A stretch of 64,000 bases of DNA from Streptomyces violascens (GTDB lineage: Bacteria; Actinomycetota; Actinomycetes; Streptomycetales; Streptomycetaceae). The stretch's first letter is position 1. Every line of letters begins with the position of its first letter. A program made the translations under genes and the position numbers. The stretch is taken from contig NZ_BMUA01000012.1 of the NCBI RefSeq assembly GCF_014649955.1, forward strand, positions 124,001 through 188,000. Reading direction: 5' to 3'. Under the pieces are notes generated by a model. It was not told where the DNA came from. It saw only the letters and a list, made by a program, of their open reading frames with translations, and made no database searches. Positions 16,760-24,940 of this stretch are shown here, one piece after another.

Positions 16760-16963
16760 ATGGCAACCGGCACCGTGAAGTGGTTCAACGCGGAAAAGGG
16801 CTTCGGCTTCATCGCGCAGGACGGCGGCGGCCCGGACGTTTTCGTCCACTACTCCGCGATCAACTCCACCGGCTTCCGTGAGCTGCAGGAGAACCAGCAG
16901 GTCAACTTCGACGTCACCCAGGGCCCGAAGGGCCCGCAGGCGGAGAACGTCACCCCCGCCTAA
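16760..16963 (+). CDS. Cold-shock protein, CspA family
   Basis: A 67-residue single cold-shock domain protein that binds single-stranded RNA and DNA, melting structure in mRNA at low temperature. Both nucleic-acid-binding motifs are intact: RNP1 KGFGFIAQD and RNP2 VFVHYSAI. It opens MATGTVKWFNAEKGFGF and ends GPQAENVTPA, like the ScoF/SC7.0 type of Streptomyces. It starts at ATG 16760 after GGGGAAACAC, is single-gene, has a structured leader and is closed by a strong terminator at 17004-17042. A larger cold-shock protein lies at 47403. Confidence 0.97.
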   Translation: MATGTVKWFNAEKGFGFIAQDGGGPDVFVHYSAINSTGFRELQENQQVNFDVTQGPKGPQAENVTPA

Positions 16964-17003
16964 GCAGTGACCTCGTGACCCCGGCTCCGGCCGGGGGAAC
17001 ACC

Positions 17004-17042
17004 GAAGCGCCCCGCACCCGAGCAATGGGTGCGGGGCGCTTC
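17004..17042. terminator. Terminator after cold-shock gene
   Basis: A perfect 16-bp stem (17004-17019 with 17027-17042, arms beginning GAAGCGCCCC) closed by a seven-base loop. It lies between the convergent csp and MFS genes and probably serves both. Confidence 0.8.
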
Positions 17043-17082
17043 CGCGTATGCGCTTTTCGCGCGTTCGCTTTCCGTGTACGGG

Positions 17083-18423
17083 TCAGACCTCCGCGTGGGC
17101 CGCCGCGACGGGCCGGTCCGTCGAGCGGGCCACCACGCGGGAGCGGGACTTGTGCAGGCGCAGGGAGGCGGCGACCAGGGCGAGGGCGAGAACCGTCATC
17201 GCGGCGCCCGCCCAGGCAGTGGCGGCGAAGCCCAGGTTCGCGCTGATCACGATGCCGCCGAGCCAGGGGCCGGCGGTGTTGCCCAGGTTGAACGAGGACG
17301 TCGTGGTCGCGCCGGCCAGCGTCGGGGCGGCGCCGCCCACGTTGAACATGCGGGCGTTGAGCGCGGGGGCCGTGTAGAAGGCCGAGAGGCCGAGCAGGAA
17401 CGACAGGGTGATCGCGACGGCGGGCGTCGAGGCGAACAGCGCGAGCGCGACCAGGAACACCGTCGAGGCGGTGATGCCGCTGAGCAGCACCCCGAAGAGG
17501 TGCGCGTCGGCGACCCGGCCGCCGATCGTCGTACCGATCAGCGCGCCCACGCCGAACAGGCCGAGCACGGCCGGGACCCAGCCCGCGTCCACGTGCGCGA
17601 CGTCCGTGAGGAGCGGCTTGAGGTAGCTGAACGCGCAGAACACACCACCCGCGGCGAGCGCGGTGATCGCGACGGAGAGCAGCACCTGCGGGTCGCGGTA
17701 GATCCGCAGCTCGCGGCTGAGCCGGGGCTTCTCGGTGGGGAGAGGGATGCGCGGGATACGGGTCACGACGCCGACCAGCGCGATCGCGGAGGCGGCGCCG
17801 ACCGCCCAGAACGCCGCCCGCCAGCCGAGGCCGTCGCCGAGCAGTGCGCCAAGCGGCACACCCAGGACGTTCGCGATCGACAGACCGCCGATCATGACGG
17901 CCATCGCACGGGCCCGCGCGGTCACCGGGACCATCGCGATGGCGACCGCCGCGCCGACCGCCCAGAACCCGGCGCAGGCCAGCGCGGACACGACGCGCGA
18001 GGCGAAGAGCAGCGCGTAGTTCGGGGCCAGCGCGCCCGCGACCTGGCCCAGGCCGAAGACGGTGATCAGCGCGATCAGGGTGGTGCGGCGCGGCAGCCGC
18101 AGGGTCGCCACCGCGAGCAGCGGGGCGCCCACCACCATGCCGATGGCGAACGCCGAGATCAGCAGACCCGCCTGCGGAATCGACACGCTCATGTCGTCCG
18201 CGATGGCCGGGAGCAGTCCCGTGAGCATGAACTCGCTCGTGCCGAGCGCGAAGACGGACAGGCCCAGGATGTAGACGGCGAGCGGCATGCGTTTCGCCGC
18301 GGAGTTCGCCGCGGAGGCGGAGCCGGAGGAGTTCGCCGGAACGGAGCCGGAGACGCTTTCTGCGGAGGGAGTGGGGGCGGGCACGGGCGTGGGTATGGGC
18401 TCGGCGGGCATATCGGGTGCCAA
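17083..18423 (-). CDS. MFS drug exporter, Cmx/CmlR-like (DHA1) family
   Basis: A 446-residue 12-span major facilitator. The core starts near residue 46 with MPLAVYILGLSVFALGTSEF and GLLPAIADDMSVSIPQAGLL, the signature of chloramphenicol-type and sugar-efflux DHA1 exporters; the motif LSIANVLGVPLGALLGDGLG is also typical. The first 45 residues are low-complexity Pro/Ser/Ala, so translation may begin at 18288 instead of 18423. It is single, convergent with the csp gene. It likely exports a hydrophobic compound with protons; substrate unknown. A second transporter of the same subfamily lies at 28187-29380. Confidence 0.85.
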   Translation of the reverse strand: MAPDMPAEPIPTPVPAPTPSAESVSGSVPANSSGSASAANSAAKRMPLAVYILGLSVFALGTSEFMLTGLLPAIADDMSVSIPQAGLLISAFAIGMVVGAPLLAVATLRLPRRTTLIALITVFGLGQVAGALAPNYALLFASRVVSALACAGFWAVGAAVAIAMVPVTARARAMAVMIGGLSIANVLGVPLGALLGDGLGWRAAFWAVGAASAIALVGVVTRIPRIPLPTEKPRLSRELRIYRDPQVLLSVAITALAAGGVFCAFSYLKPLLTDVAHVDAGWVPAVLGLFGVGALIGTTIGGRVADAHLFGVLLSGITASTVFLVALALFASTPAVAITLSFLLGLSAFYTAPALNARMFNVGGAAPTLAGATTTSSFNLGNTAGPWLGGIVISANLGFAATAWAGAAMTVLALALVAASLRLHKSRSRVVARSTDRPVAAAHAEV

Positions 18424-18561
18424 CGAGGGTGGCCGGTTCCGTATTCCCCGGGGTATTCCCTCGGGTAGTTCCCCGGGCTGTTCCTCGCCCGCGGAATTCC
18501 CTGCCGGGTGCCGGGTGCCGGGCCGGGTCGGCCCGGACGGGCCCGCCGATCCCGGTTCCGG

Positions 18562-19107
18562 TCAGTCCCGGTTCTGACCGAAGGGGTTCGGTTCGCAGCG
18601 GTTCCGCTCGAAGAGGTGCTGGGCCTCGCGGCCGCCTATCGGGCGCGGGGTGTCGCCGATGCGGCGGAAGCCCGCCCGTTCCAGGACGCGCTGCGAGGCG
18701 GTGTTGTCCTCGTCGGTCGTGGCGTACACCGTCTCGACGTCGGGCTGCGCCAGCGCCCAGGCGGTCAGCGCCCTGACGGACTCGGTCGCGTACCCCTGGC
18801 CCCGTGCGGACTCCGCCAGGTCGTAGCCGATCTCGACGCGGCCGTCCTCCGGCGGGCCGTGGAAGCCGATGCCGCCGATGGCGCGGTCGTCCTCGGTCCG
18901 GACCATGACGTACGCGCCCCAGCCGTCACGGTGCCGGCCGGTCTCCATGCCCGCCAGCATCTTCCCGGCGGCGAAGCGGCTGCCCTCGTGGGGGCCGCCG
19001 GGGGCCCACTCCCAGCCGCCGTCACCGCCGTCCTGGAGCTCTGCGGCCGACGCGCGGGTCAGCTCGTGAAGGGCGAGGCGGTCGGCCTGGACTGTCACGG
19101 GGAGCAC
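18562..19107 (-). CDS. GNAT-family N-acetyltransferase (RimJ-like)
   Basis: A 181-residue acetyltransferase that moves an acetyl group from acetyl-CoA to an amine. The fold's landmarks are AIGGIGFHGPP, the CoA-binding loop YDLAESARGQGYATES, and ATTDEDNTASQRVLERAGFR, which point to the RimJ/RimL branch that modifies protein N-termini or small amines. It starts at GTG 19107 with only a weak upstream AAGCAGG. It is separated from the HD gene by 67 bases on the same strand and may be co-transcribed with it. Confidence 0.85.
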   Translation of the reverse strand: MLPVTVQADRLALHELTRASAAELQDGGDGGWEWAPGGPHEGSRFAAGKMLAGMETGRHRDGWGAYVMVRTEDDRAIGGIGFHGPPEDGRVEIGYDLAESARGQGYATESVRALTAWALAQPDVETVYATTDEDNTASQRVLERAGFRRIGDTPRPIGGREAQHLFERNRCEPNPFGQNRD

Positions 19108-19174
19108 GCGGGTTACCTGCTTTCCGGAGGGAGTTGCGGGGTGAGCGGTGGGCTCTGGCTGATTATGCGGCCGG

Positions 19175-19810
19175 TCATGTGGTGAGCAGGGTCAGTTCCG
19201 CCTCGATGTTCTCCCGGGCCGGAGCCTCCCATGCGCGTTCTCCGTGCGGGGTGCGGAACAGCTTTGGCAGGGCGAGCAGTTGGGTCAGCACCTCGGCGCG
19301 GCCGGACCGGAACGCCTCGTCCGGTACGAAGGCGTACTCCTCGCGTACGGCGGCGGCGTACGCGGCGTAGGCCTCCGGGGCGGCGGCGAGGATCGCGAGG
19401 TCGGCGTCGCACAGGACCGCGCCGTTGCCGTCGCCGTCCTCGGGGGCGTGGGTGACGGTCAGGCGCACGAGGCGGGCCACCTCGGCGGTGTCCTCCTGGC
19501 TCAACCCGGCCTCGGGTAGGGCGCGTTCGGCCAGGCGGGCGGAGCGTTCCTCGTTCTCGGAGCGGTCCGGAAGGTACACGGCGTCGTGGAACCACGCGGC
19601 CAGGCGCACCAGTTCGGGGCTTTCCGCGTACTGCTCCAGTACGTCGATGTGGTCCAGGACCGCTTGGAGGTGGGCGGTGTTGTGGTATCGGCGGTGGGGC
19701 TCCGCCCAGCGGGCCAGGAGGGCGTCGGCGTACGGCTCCGGCCGGGCGGCGGGGGCGGCCGCGAGCAGGGCGCTGTGCAAGCGGGCGCGGAGGGCGTCGG
19801 TTTCGGGCAT
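19175..19810 (-). CDS. HD domain protein, predicted metal-dependent phosphohydrolase
   Basis: A 211-residue HD-superfamily protein. The metal ligands are visible in order: RRYHNTAHLQAVLDHI (His), LAAWFHDAVYLPD (His-Asp), VTHAP, and CDADLAILAA (Asp). This N-terminal HNxxH form is typical of a widespread bacterial family of uncharacterised hydrolases. The start at ATG 19810 is the first that begins a sensible N-terminus (MPETDALRARLHSALL); upstream extension to 19963 is Arg-rich shadow. Substrate unknown, likely a nucleotide or phosphate ester. Confidence 0.85.
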   Translation of the reverse strand: MPETDALRARLHSALLAAAPAARPEPYADALLARWAEPHRRYHNTAHLQAVLDHIDVLEQYAESPELVRLAAWFHDAVYLPDRSENEERSARLAERALPEAGLSQEDTAEVARLVRLTVTHAPEDGDGNGAVLCDADLAILAAAPEAYAAYAAAVREEYAFVPDEAFRSGRAEVLTQLLALPKLFRTPHGERAWEAPARENIEAELTLLTT

Positions 19811-20023
19811 GCGGCCGAGGGTATCGGGGGCCGGTTCTCCCACCCTTCGGTTCATCAGGTGCCGGTAAGCGCCCCGGCACAGACGACGATCCGCCGAATG
19901 GTGATCACACAGATGCCGCATCCAAGTGGCGCGAAGGAGCCGACCACCAGGTAATGGCAACAACTGGTAACTCAGTGCACAGGTGGGCCAAAGGTAAACG
20001 CACCCGTCCCCATGGAGCCGAGC

Positions 20024-21256
20024 ATGACGACCCCTTCTTCGTCACCCCTACCCGAACCGCCGGGCATACCGCCTCTCCCCTCGGCCGACCCGTACCCGCA
20101 GGCCGGGTACGAGGGACGCGTCGCGGAACCGCCCCCGTCCCCGCCCCCGCCGGCCGATGACGTGCCGCCGCCCCTGCCGACCGAGGACACGCCCCCGTCC
20201 CCGCCGGCCGAGGTCGCCCGGCCCGTCGCCGGCAAGCGCGGGTCCGCGTACTCCAGCCCGGTCGACAGCCTGGTGCACGCCGCCGTCGCCGACCGGCCGT
20301 TGGAAGAGGTCGTCCAGCTCATCACGCTCCTGGAGCAGTCGCCGGAGTACGCGCGGGCCACGGTCGACGCGCTCCACGCGGTCGGCATGGACCGCTCGGT
20401 GGAGGACATCTCCCGGCTGGTGGCGCTCCTGACGCGGCCGCCGCGCAGCCCCGACAGCGCCGACGAGGCGATCCGCGCCGCGGCCGAATACCGGCCCGTC
20501 GAGGAAGTCACCCGGCTGATGTCGCTGCTGCACCGGTCTCCGCTGGAGCGGCACTGCGGAGAGGAGGCGATCCGGACGGCCGCGACCAACAGGCCCGTCG
20601 AGGACCTCGTGCAGCTGATCGGCCACCTGGCCCAGGAGAAGCACGTGGAGGTGCCGCAGCCCGCACCGGAGGCACCGGCATCGGGCCATGTGTCGGACGA
20701 ACCGGATGCCGCCCTGTTGTTCGTGGACCCCCCTGCGGGCCTCCCCATGGTCGCCCAGGGCGCACCCGCCGACGCCTTCGTCCCGGCCGCCGAACGGCGC
20801 GGCCCTGCGCAGGCGCAGGGCAGCAGCACTCCTCGCGCGTGGCCGAGGTGGCTGACGTCCGCGGCGCTCATCGTGTGCAGCCTGGCCTATCTCCCGCTGC
20901 ACCGGGGCGGCGCGTCGTTCGGCGCCTCCGCCCTCGACCTCGGCGTGTCGGCTGTGTGCTTCCTGCTGGGGGTGGCGCTGGCCTTCACCGGATCGCCGGT
21001 GGTTCTCGCCCTCGGCGTGCTGGTGCCCTCCGCACTGGCCTCCGTGCAGCTGCTGCAGGGCCAGTTCCATTCGCGGACCCTCTCCAGTGCTCTGGAGGTC
21101 ACCGCCGCGCCGTCCTGGGCCGCCGGTGTCGCGGCCGCGATCGCCGTGCTGCCGGCCCTGATGGCCGTGCTCGCCTACATCGCGTCCGTACAGCCGGAGC
21201 GGCACCCCGGGACCGAACCCCGGCCCGTGGTGGAGGCGAAACAGCCGGTCGGATGA
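20024..21256 (+). CDS. Pro-rich helical-repeat membrane protein
   Basis: A 410-residue protein with three parts. Residues 1-75 are Pro-rich. Residues 78-210 hold four repeats of about 35-38 residues with the core RP(L/V)EEVxxLxxLL (DRPLEEVVQLITLLEQSP, DRSVEDISRLVALLTRPP, YRPVEEVTRLMSLLHRSP, NRPVEDLVQLIGHLAQEK). The C-terminal third has about four membrane spans. The repeats look like stacked helical hairpins used for protein binding. ATG 20024 is preferred, with GGAG six bases upstream; ATG 20012 is an alternative. It ends 78 bases before the promoter of an ECF41 sigma gene on the same strand. A regulatory or scaffold role is inference. Confidence 0.7.
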   Translation: MTTPSSSPLPEPPGIPPLPSADPYPQAGYEGRVAEPPPSPPPPADDVPPPLPTEDTPPSPPAEVARPVAGKRGSAYSSPVDSLVHAAVADRPLEEVVQLITLLEQSPEYARATVDALHAVGMDRSVEDISRLVALLTRPPRSPDSADEAIRAAAEYRPVEEVTRLMSLLHRSPLERHCGEEAIRTAATNRPVEDLVQLIGHLAQEKHVEVPQPAPEAPASGHVSDEPDAALLFVDPPAGLPMVAQGAPADAFVPAAERRGPAQAQGSSTPRAWPRWLTSAALIVCSLAYLPLHRGGASFGASALDLGVSAVCFLLGVALAFTGSPVVLALGVLVPSALASVQLLQGQFHSRTLSSALEVTAAPSWAAGVAAAIAVLPALMAVLAYIASVQPERHPGTEPRPVVEAKQPVG

Positions 21257-21333
21257 CAGCACCCCCCGTACAAGCGACTCGGGCGGCCGCCTCACCGTGA
21301 GGCGGCCGCCGGCGTCGTGTCCCGCCGGATCCG

Positions 21334-21360
21334 TGTCACATCCGCCGACGCCGGAGCGTC
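21334..21360 (+). promoter_or_regulatory. ECF41-type autoregulated promoter
   Basis: TGTCACA at 21334-21340 and CGTC at 21357-21360, separated by exactly 16 bases, match the ECF41 target promoter pattern. It lies about 46 bases before the sigma gene start, as expected for self-activation. The second ECF41 gene of the window has a near-identical site at 34161-34187. Confidence 0.8.
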
Positions 21361-21405
21361 AGCGGTGTGACGGATCGATCGGGTTGCGGCGAGGGGATGC
21401 GGGCC

Positions 21406-22284
21406 ATGGACGGGCAGGAATATCTGGCGGAGCGGTTCGAGTCGCACCGGGGGCAGCTGAGGTCGGTGGCCTACCGGATGCTCGGGTCGCTCCACGAGGC
21501 CGATGACGCCGTGCAGGAAGCCTGGTTGCGGCTCAGCCGGTCGGACACCCAAGGGGTGGCCAATCTGGGGGGCTGGCTCACCACCGTCGTCGGGCGGGTC
21601 TGCCTCGACATGCTGCGCGGCCGGGCCTCCCGCCGCGAGGAACCGCTCGGGCTGCGCATGCCCGACCCCATCGTCGGCGGCGCGGACGGTCCCGGCCCCG
21701 AAGGCGATGTACTGCTCGCCGATTCGGTGGGTCTGGCCCTGCTCGTCGTGCTGGAGACGCTGGGCCCGGCCGAGCGGCTCGCCTTCGTCCTGCACGACCT
21801 CTTCGCCGTTCCCTTCGACGAGATCGCTCCCGTCATCGGGCGTACTCCGGCCGCGGCCCGCCAGCTGGCCTCCCGCGCCCGGCGCCGGGTCCAGGGCGGC
21901 GCCCCGGCCTCCGACACCGACCTGGCGGGCCGCCGCGCGGTGGTCGAGGCGTTCATGGCGGCGGCCCGCGACGGTGACTTCGAGGCTCTGGTCGCCGTGC
22001 TCGACCCGGACGTGGTGGCCCGTTCCGACGGCGGCGAGCTCCGGCCCGGCGGCATCCTGCGCGGCGCCGAGGCCGTAGCGAACGGGGCGCTGTTCGGGGC
22101 CCGGCTCGCCGAGTTCACCGTCCTCGCGCTGGTCAACGGCAGCCCGGGGCTCGTCTCGCTCACCGAGGGCCGACCCCTGTCGGTCATGGCCTTCACCATC
22201 GCCGAAGGCCGGATCGCCACCATCGACATCCTGGCCGACCCCGACCGCCTCAGCCGGATCGATCTGACCGTCCTGACGGCCTGA
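21406..22284 (+). CDS. ECF sigma factor, ECF41 (SigJ-like) with SnoaL-type C-terminal domain
   Basis: A 292-residue sigma factor. Region 2 reads AERFESHRGQLRSVAYRMLG, then DAVQEAWLRLSR; region 4 has TPAAARQLASRARRRV. A fused NTF2/SnoaL-like C-terminal domain (about residues 180-290) controls activity in place of an anti-sigma factor, and ends with LADPDRLSRI, equivalent to the conserved NPDKL motif. The linker PDPI is also present. ATG 21406 is chosen because it aligns with the paralogue start at 34123 and has GAGGGG nine bases upstream; an earlier ATG at 21367 falls at the predicted transcription start. The usual ECF41 partner gene (a CMD/oxidoreductase/epimerase) is not adjacent. Confidence 0.9.
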   Translation: MDGQEYLAERFESHRGQLRSVAYRMLGSLHEADDAVQEAWLRLSRSDTQGVANLGGWLTTVVGRVCLDMLRGRASRREEPLGLRMPDPIVGGADGPGPEGDVLLADSVGLALLVVLETLGPAERLAFVLHDLFAVPFDEIAPVIGRTPAAARQLASRARRRVQGGAPASDTDLAGRRAVVEAFMAAARDGDFEALVAVLDPDVVARSDGGELRPGGILRGAEAVANGALFGARLAEFTVLALVNGSPGLVSLTEGRPLSVMAFTIAEGRIATIDILADPDRLSRIDLTVLTA

Positions 22285-22288
22285 GCGC

Positions 22289-22336
22289 CGGTGCCGGTGA
22301 TCACCTGAATACCGGTGATCAGTGGTTGAGTACCGG
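22289..22336. repeat. Triplicated short repeat between convergent genes
   Basis: Three imperfect copies of about 16-21 bases with core TACCGGTGATCAGTGG lie between the ECF41 and copA stops, the last running up to the copA stop codon at 22340. Each contains the palindromic pieces ACCGGT and TGATCA. No T-run is seen, so it is not a standard terminator. Confidence 0.6.
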
Positions 22337-22339
22337 TGC

Positions 22340-24601
22340 TCAGTGGTCCGCCGCCTTGAAGCGCCTCAGGCGCAGCGAGTTGCCCACCACGAACACCGAT
22401 GAGAAGGCCATGGCCGCGCCCGCAATCATCGGGTTCAGCAGGCCGGCCGCTGCCAGCGGCAGGGCGGCCACGTTGTAGGCGAAGGCCCAGAACAGGTTCG
22501 ACTTGATCGTGCCGAGGGTCTTGCGGGAGAGCCGGATCGCGTCCGCCGCCGCCCGCAGGTCGCCCCGTACGAGGGTGAGGTCACCGGCCTCGATGGCGGC
22601 GTCCGTGCCCGTGCCCATCGCGAGGCCGAGGTCGGCCTGGGCGAGGGCGGCCGCGTCGTTGACGCCGTCGCCGACCATGGCCACCGAGCGGCCCTCCGCC
22701 TGAAGGGACTTGACGACGTCGACCTTGTCCTCGGGCATGACCTCCGCGTACACGGTCTCGATGCCGACCTCCGCCGCGACGGCCTCGGCGACCGCCCGGT
22801 TGTCGCCGGTCAGCAGGATCGGGGTCAGGCCGAGGGCGCGCAGACGGCGGATCGCCTCGGGGCTGGTCTCCTTGACCGCGTCGGCGACTTCGAGGACCGC
22901 GCGGGCCTCGCCGTCCCAGGCGACCGCGATGGCGGTACGTCCCGCGGCCTCGGCCTCCTCCTTGGCCCGCTTCAGGGCCGGGGTCAGCTCCATGGCCCAC
23001 TCGCCCAGCAGCCTCTCGCGGCCCACGAGCACCGCGTGCCCGTCGACCACGCCCTGGACGCCGAGGCCGGCGATGTTCGCGAAGTCCTCGGGGACCGGCA
23101 GCGTGCCGACCTCGGAAGCCGCTCCGTCGGCGACCGCGCGGGCGACGGGGTGCTCGGAGGAGTGCTCCAACGCGCCTGCCAGGCGCAGGACTTCGGCCTT
23201 GTCGGTGTTGTCGGCGGTGTGGACGGCGAGGAGAGTCATGCGGCCCGTGGTCACGGTGCCGGTCTTGTCCAGGACGATCGTGTCGACCTTGCGCGTGGTC
23301 TCCAGGACCTCCGGGCCCTTGATCAGGATGCCTAGCTGGGCGCCCCGTCCCGTACCGACCATGAGGGCGGTCGGGGTGGCGAGGCCGAGGGCGCACGGGC
23401 AGGCGATGATCAGTACGGCCACGGCGGCCGTGAACGCGGCGGTGACGCCGGAGCCGGTGGCGAGCCAGAAGCCGAGGGTGGCGAGCGCGAGGCCGATGAC
23501 GACGGGGACGAAGACGCCGGAGATCCGGTCGGCGAGGCGCTGGGCGGCGGCCTTGCCGTTCTGGGCGTCCTCGACGAGCTTGGCCATCCGGGCGAGCTGG
23601 GTGTCCGCGCCGACGCGCGAGGCATCGACGACGAGGCGGCCGCCCGCGTTGAGAGTGGCGCCGGTGACGGTGTCGCCGGGGGCGACCTCGACCGGGACGG
23701 ACTCGCCGGTGAGCATGGAGGCGTCGACCGCGGAGGTCCCCTCGACGACCACACCATCGGTGGCGATCTTCTCGCCGGGCCGGACCAGGAAGCGGTCGCC
23801 GACCTTCAACTCGTCGGTGGGGACGGTCTCTTCACGGCCGTCGGCGCGCAGGACGGTCACGTCCTTGGCGCCCAGTTCCAGCAGTGCCTTCAGGGCGGCG
23901 CCCGCCTTGCGCTTGGAGCGGGCCTCGAAGTAGCGCCCGGCGAGGATGAAGGCGGTGACCCCGGCGGCGGCCTCCAGATAGATGTTGCCCGCGCCGTCCG
24001 AGCGGCCGATGGTCAGCTCGAAGGGGTGGGTCATGCCCGGCATGCCGGCCGTGCCGAAGAACAGCGCCCACACGGACCAGAGGAACGCGGCCGAGGTGCC
24101 GAGCGAGATCAGCGTGTCCATGGTCGCCGCGCCGTGCCTGGCGTTGGTCCAGGCGGCCCGGTGGAAGGGCCAGGCGGCGTACGTCACGACCGGCGCGGCC
24201 AGGGTGAGGGACAGCCACTGCCAGTACTGGAACTGGAGGGCCGGGACCATCGACATCGCGATCACCGGCACGGCGAGGACGACCGCGGTGAGCAGCCGCT
24301 GCCGCAGGGGCCGCAGCTCGTCGTCCGGGTCGGTGGTGTCCTGGGCCTGCGCTTCAGCCCTGGGCCGTACGGGCGGGGGTTCCTGGGCGGTGTAGCCGGT
24401 GGCCTCGACGGTGGCGATGAGATCGGCGACGGCCACGTCTTCGCGGAAGGTGACCTTGGCCTTCTCGGTGGCGTAGTTGACGGTGGCCTCGACCCCGTCC
24501 ATGCGGTTGAGCTTCTTCTCGATCCGGGCGGCGCAGGAGGCGCAGGTCATGCCGCCGATGGCGAGCTCGACGGCGGTGGTGGTGGGGGTGGTGGTGGGCA
24601 T
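22340..24601 (-). CDS. copA: Copper-translocating P-type ATPase
   Basis: A 753-residue P1B-1 ATPase that exports Cu(I) using ATP. One N-terminal heavy-metal domain carries GGMTCASC (Cys20/Cys23). The transport site CPC is in ACPCALGLA near residue 402, the phosphorylated aspartate in VLDKTGTVTTG near 444, and the ATP-domain signature MVGDGVNDAAAL near 640. ATG 24601 has GAGGAG five bases upstream; the longer frame to 24703 crosses the operator sites and is not used. Three CsoR-like operators upstream point to release of repression by copper. No copZ or csoR gene is adjacent. Confidence 0.96.
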   Translation of the reverse strand: MPTTTPTTTAVELAIGGMTCASCAARIEKKLNRMDGVEATVNYATEKAKVTFREDVAVADLIATVEATGYTAQEPPPVRPRAEAQAQDTTDPDDELRPLRQRLLTAVVLAVPVIAMSMVPALQFQYWQWLSLTLAAPVVTYAAWPFHRAAWTNARHGAATMDTLISLGTSAAFLWSVWALFFGTAGMPGMTHPFELTIGRSDGAGNIYLEAAAGVTAFILAGRYFEARSKRKAGAALKALLELGAKDVTVLRADGREETVPTDELKVGDRFLVRPGEKIATDGVVVEGTSAVDASMLTGESVPVEVAPGDTVTGATLNAGGRLVVDASRVGADTQLARMAKLVEDAQNGKAAAQRLADRISGVFVPVVIGLALATLGFWLATGSGVTAAFTAAVAVLIIACPCALGLATPTALMVGTGRGAQLGILIKGPEVLETTRKVDTIVLDKTGTVTTGRMTLLAVHTADNTDKAEVLRLAGALEHSSEHPVARAVADGAASEVGTLPVPEDFANIAGLGVQGVVDGHAVLVGRERLLGEWAMELTPALKRAKEEAEAAGRTAIAVAWDGEARAVLEVADAVKETSPEAIRRLRALGLTPILLTGDNRAVAEAVAAEVGIETVYAEVMPEDKVDVVKSLQAEGRSVAMVGDGVNDAAALAQADLGLAMGTGTDAAIEAGDLTLVRGDLRAAADAIRLSRKTLGTIKSNLFWAFAYNVAALPLAAAGLLNPMIAGAAMAFSSVFVVGNSLRLRRFKAADH

Positions 24602-24677
24602 TGCGGCTCCTCGGGGCGGGCGGGCGGGTGCTGGGCGTCGGTGCGCGGTGCCGGGTGCGCGGTGTCGGGTCGGGGTG

Positions 24678-24694
24678 ATACCCCCAGGGGGTAT
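24678..24694. promoter_or_regulatory. CsoR-type copper operator 1
   Basis: ATACCCCCAGGGGGTAT, a perfect palindrome around a central A, matches the G-tract operator of the Cu(I)-responsive repressor CsoR. It lies 76 bases before copA. Confidence 0.85.
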
Positions 24695-24709
24695 CTCGCT
24701 CACCTATAT

Positions 24710-24726
24710 ATACCCCCAGGGTGTAT
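24710..24726. promoter_or_regulatory. CsoR-type copper operator 2
   Basis: ATACCCCCAGGGTGTAT, one mismatch from the first site, which ends 15 bases before it. Tandem sites are usual for tetrameric CsoR. Confidence 0.8.
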
Positions 24727-24780
24727 GCGACGCAAGAGGTTGCCCCGGGGTTGGGGTGGGGTCAGCGCGGGGTCGGCGCG

Positions 24781-24797
24781 ATACCCCCTATGGGTAG
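24781..24797. promoter_or_regulatory. CsoR-type copper operator 3 (cutC side)
   Basis: ATACCCCCTATGGGTAG, a weaker copy of the operator. It lies closer to the divergent cutC gene, 143 bases from its start, suggesting that copper also controls cutC. Confidence 0.55.
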
Positions 24798-24885
24798 GGC
24801 GAACTCCGTCGGCCGCGGCGGAAAGGTCCGTACGGCCGCGTTTACCGTCCACGTGGGTGGGCATTTCGCGGCGTAGGCTGGTCAA

Positions 24886-24897
24886 TGGACTAGACCT
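24886..24897 (+). promoter_or_regulatory. Possible DasR (dre) site upstream of cutC
   Basis: TGGACTAGACCT matches 10 of 12 positions of the DasR consensus TGGTCTAGACCA and lies 43 bases before the cutC start. DasR is the GlcNAc-responsive GntR regulator of Streptomyces. A single imperfect site is weak evidence. Confidence 0.35.
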
Positions 24898-24940
24898 ATT
24901 TGGGCCGAGCCGGGCCCGGGTTACGGAGGAATGGGGTCAG

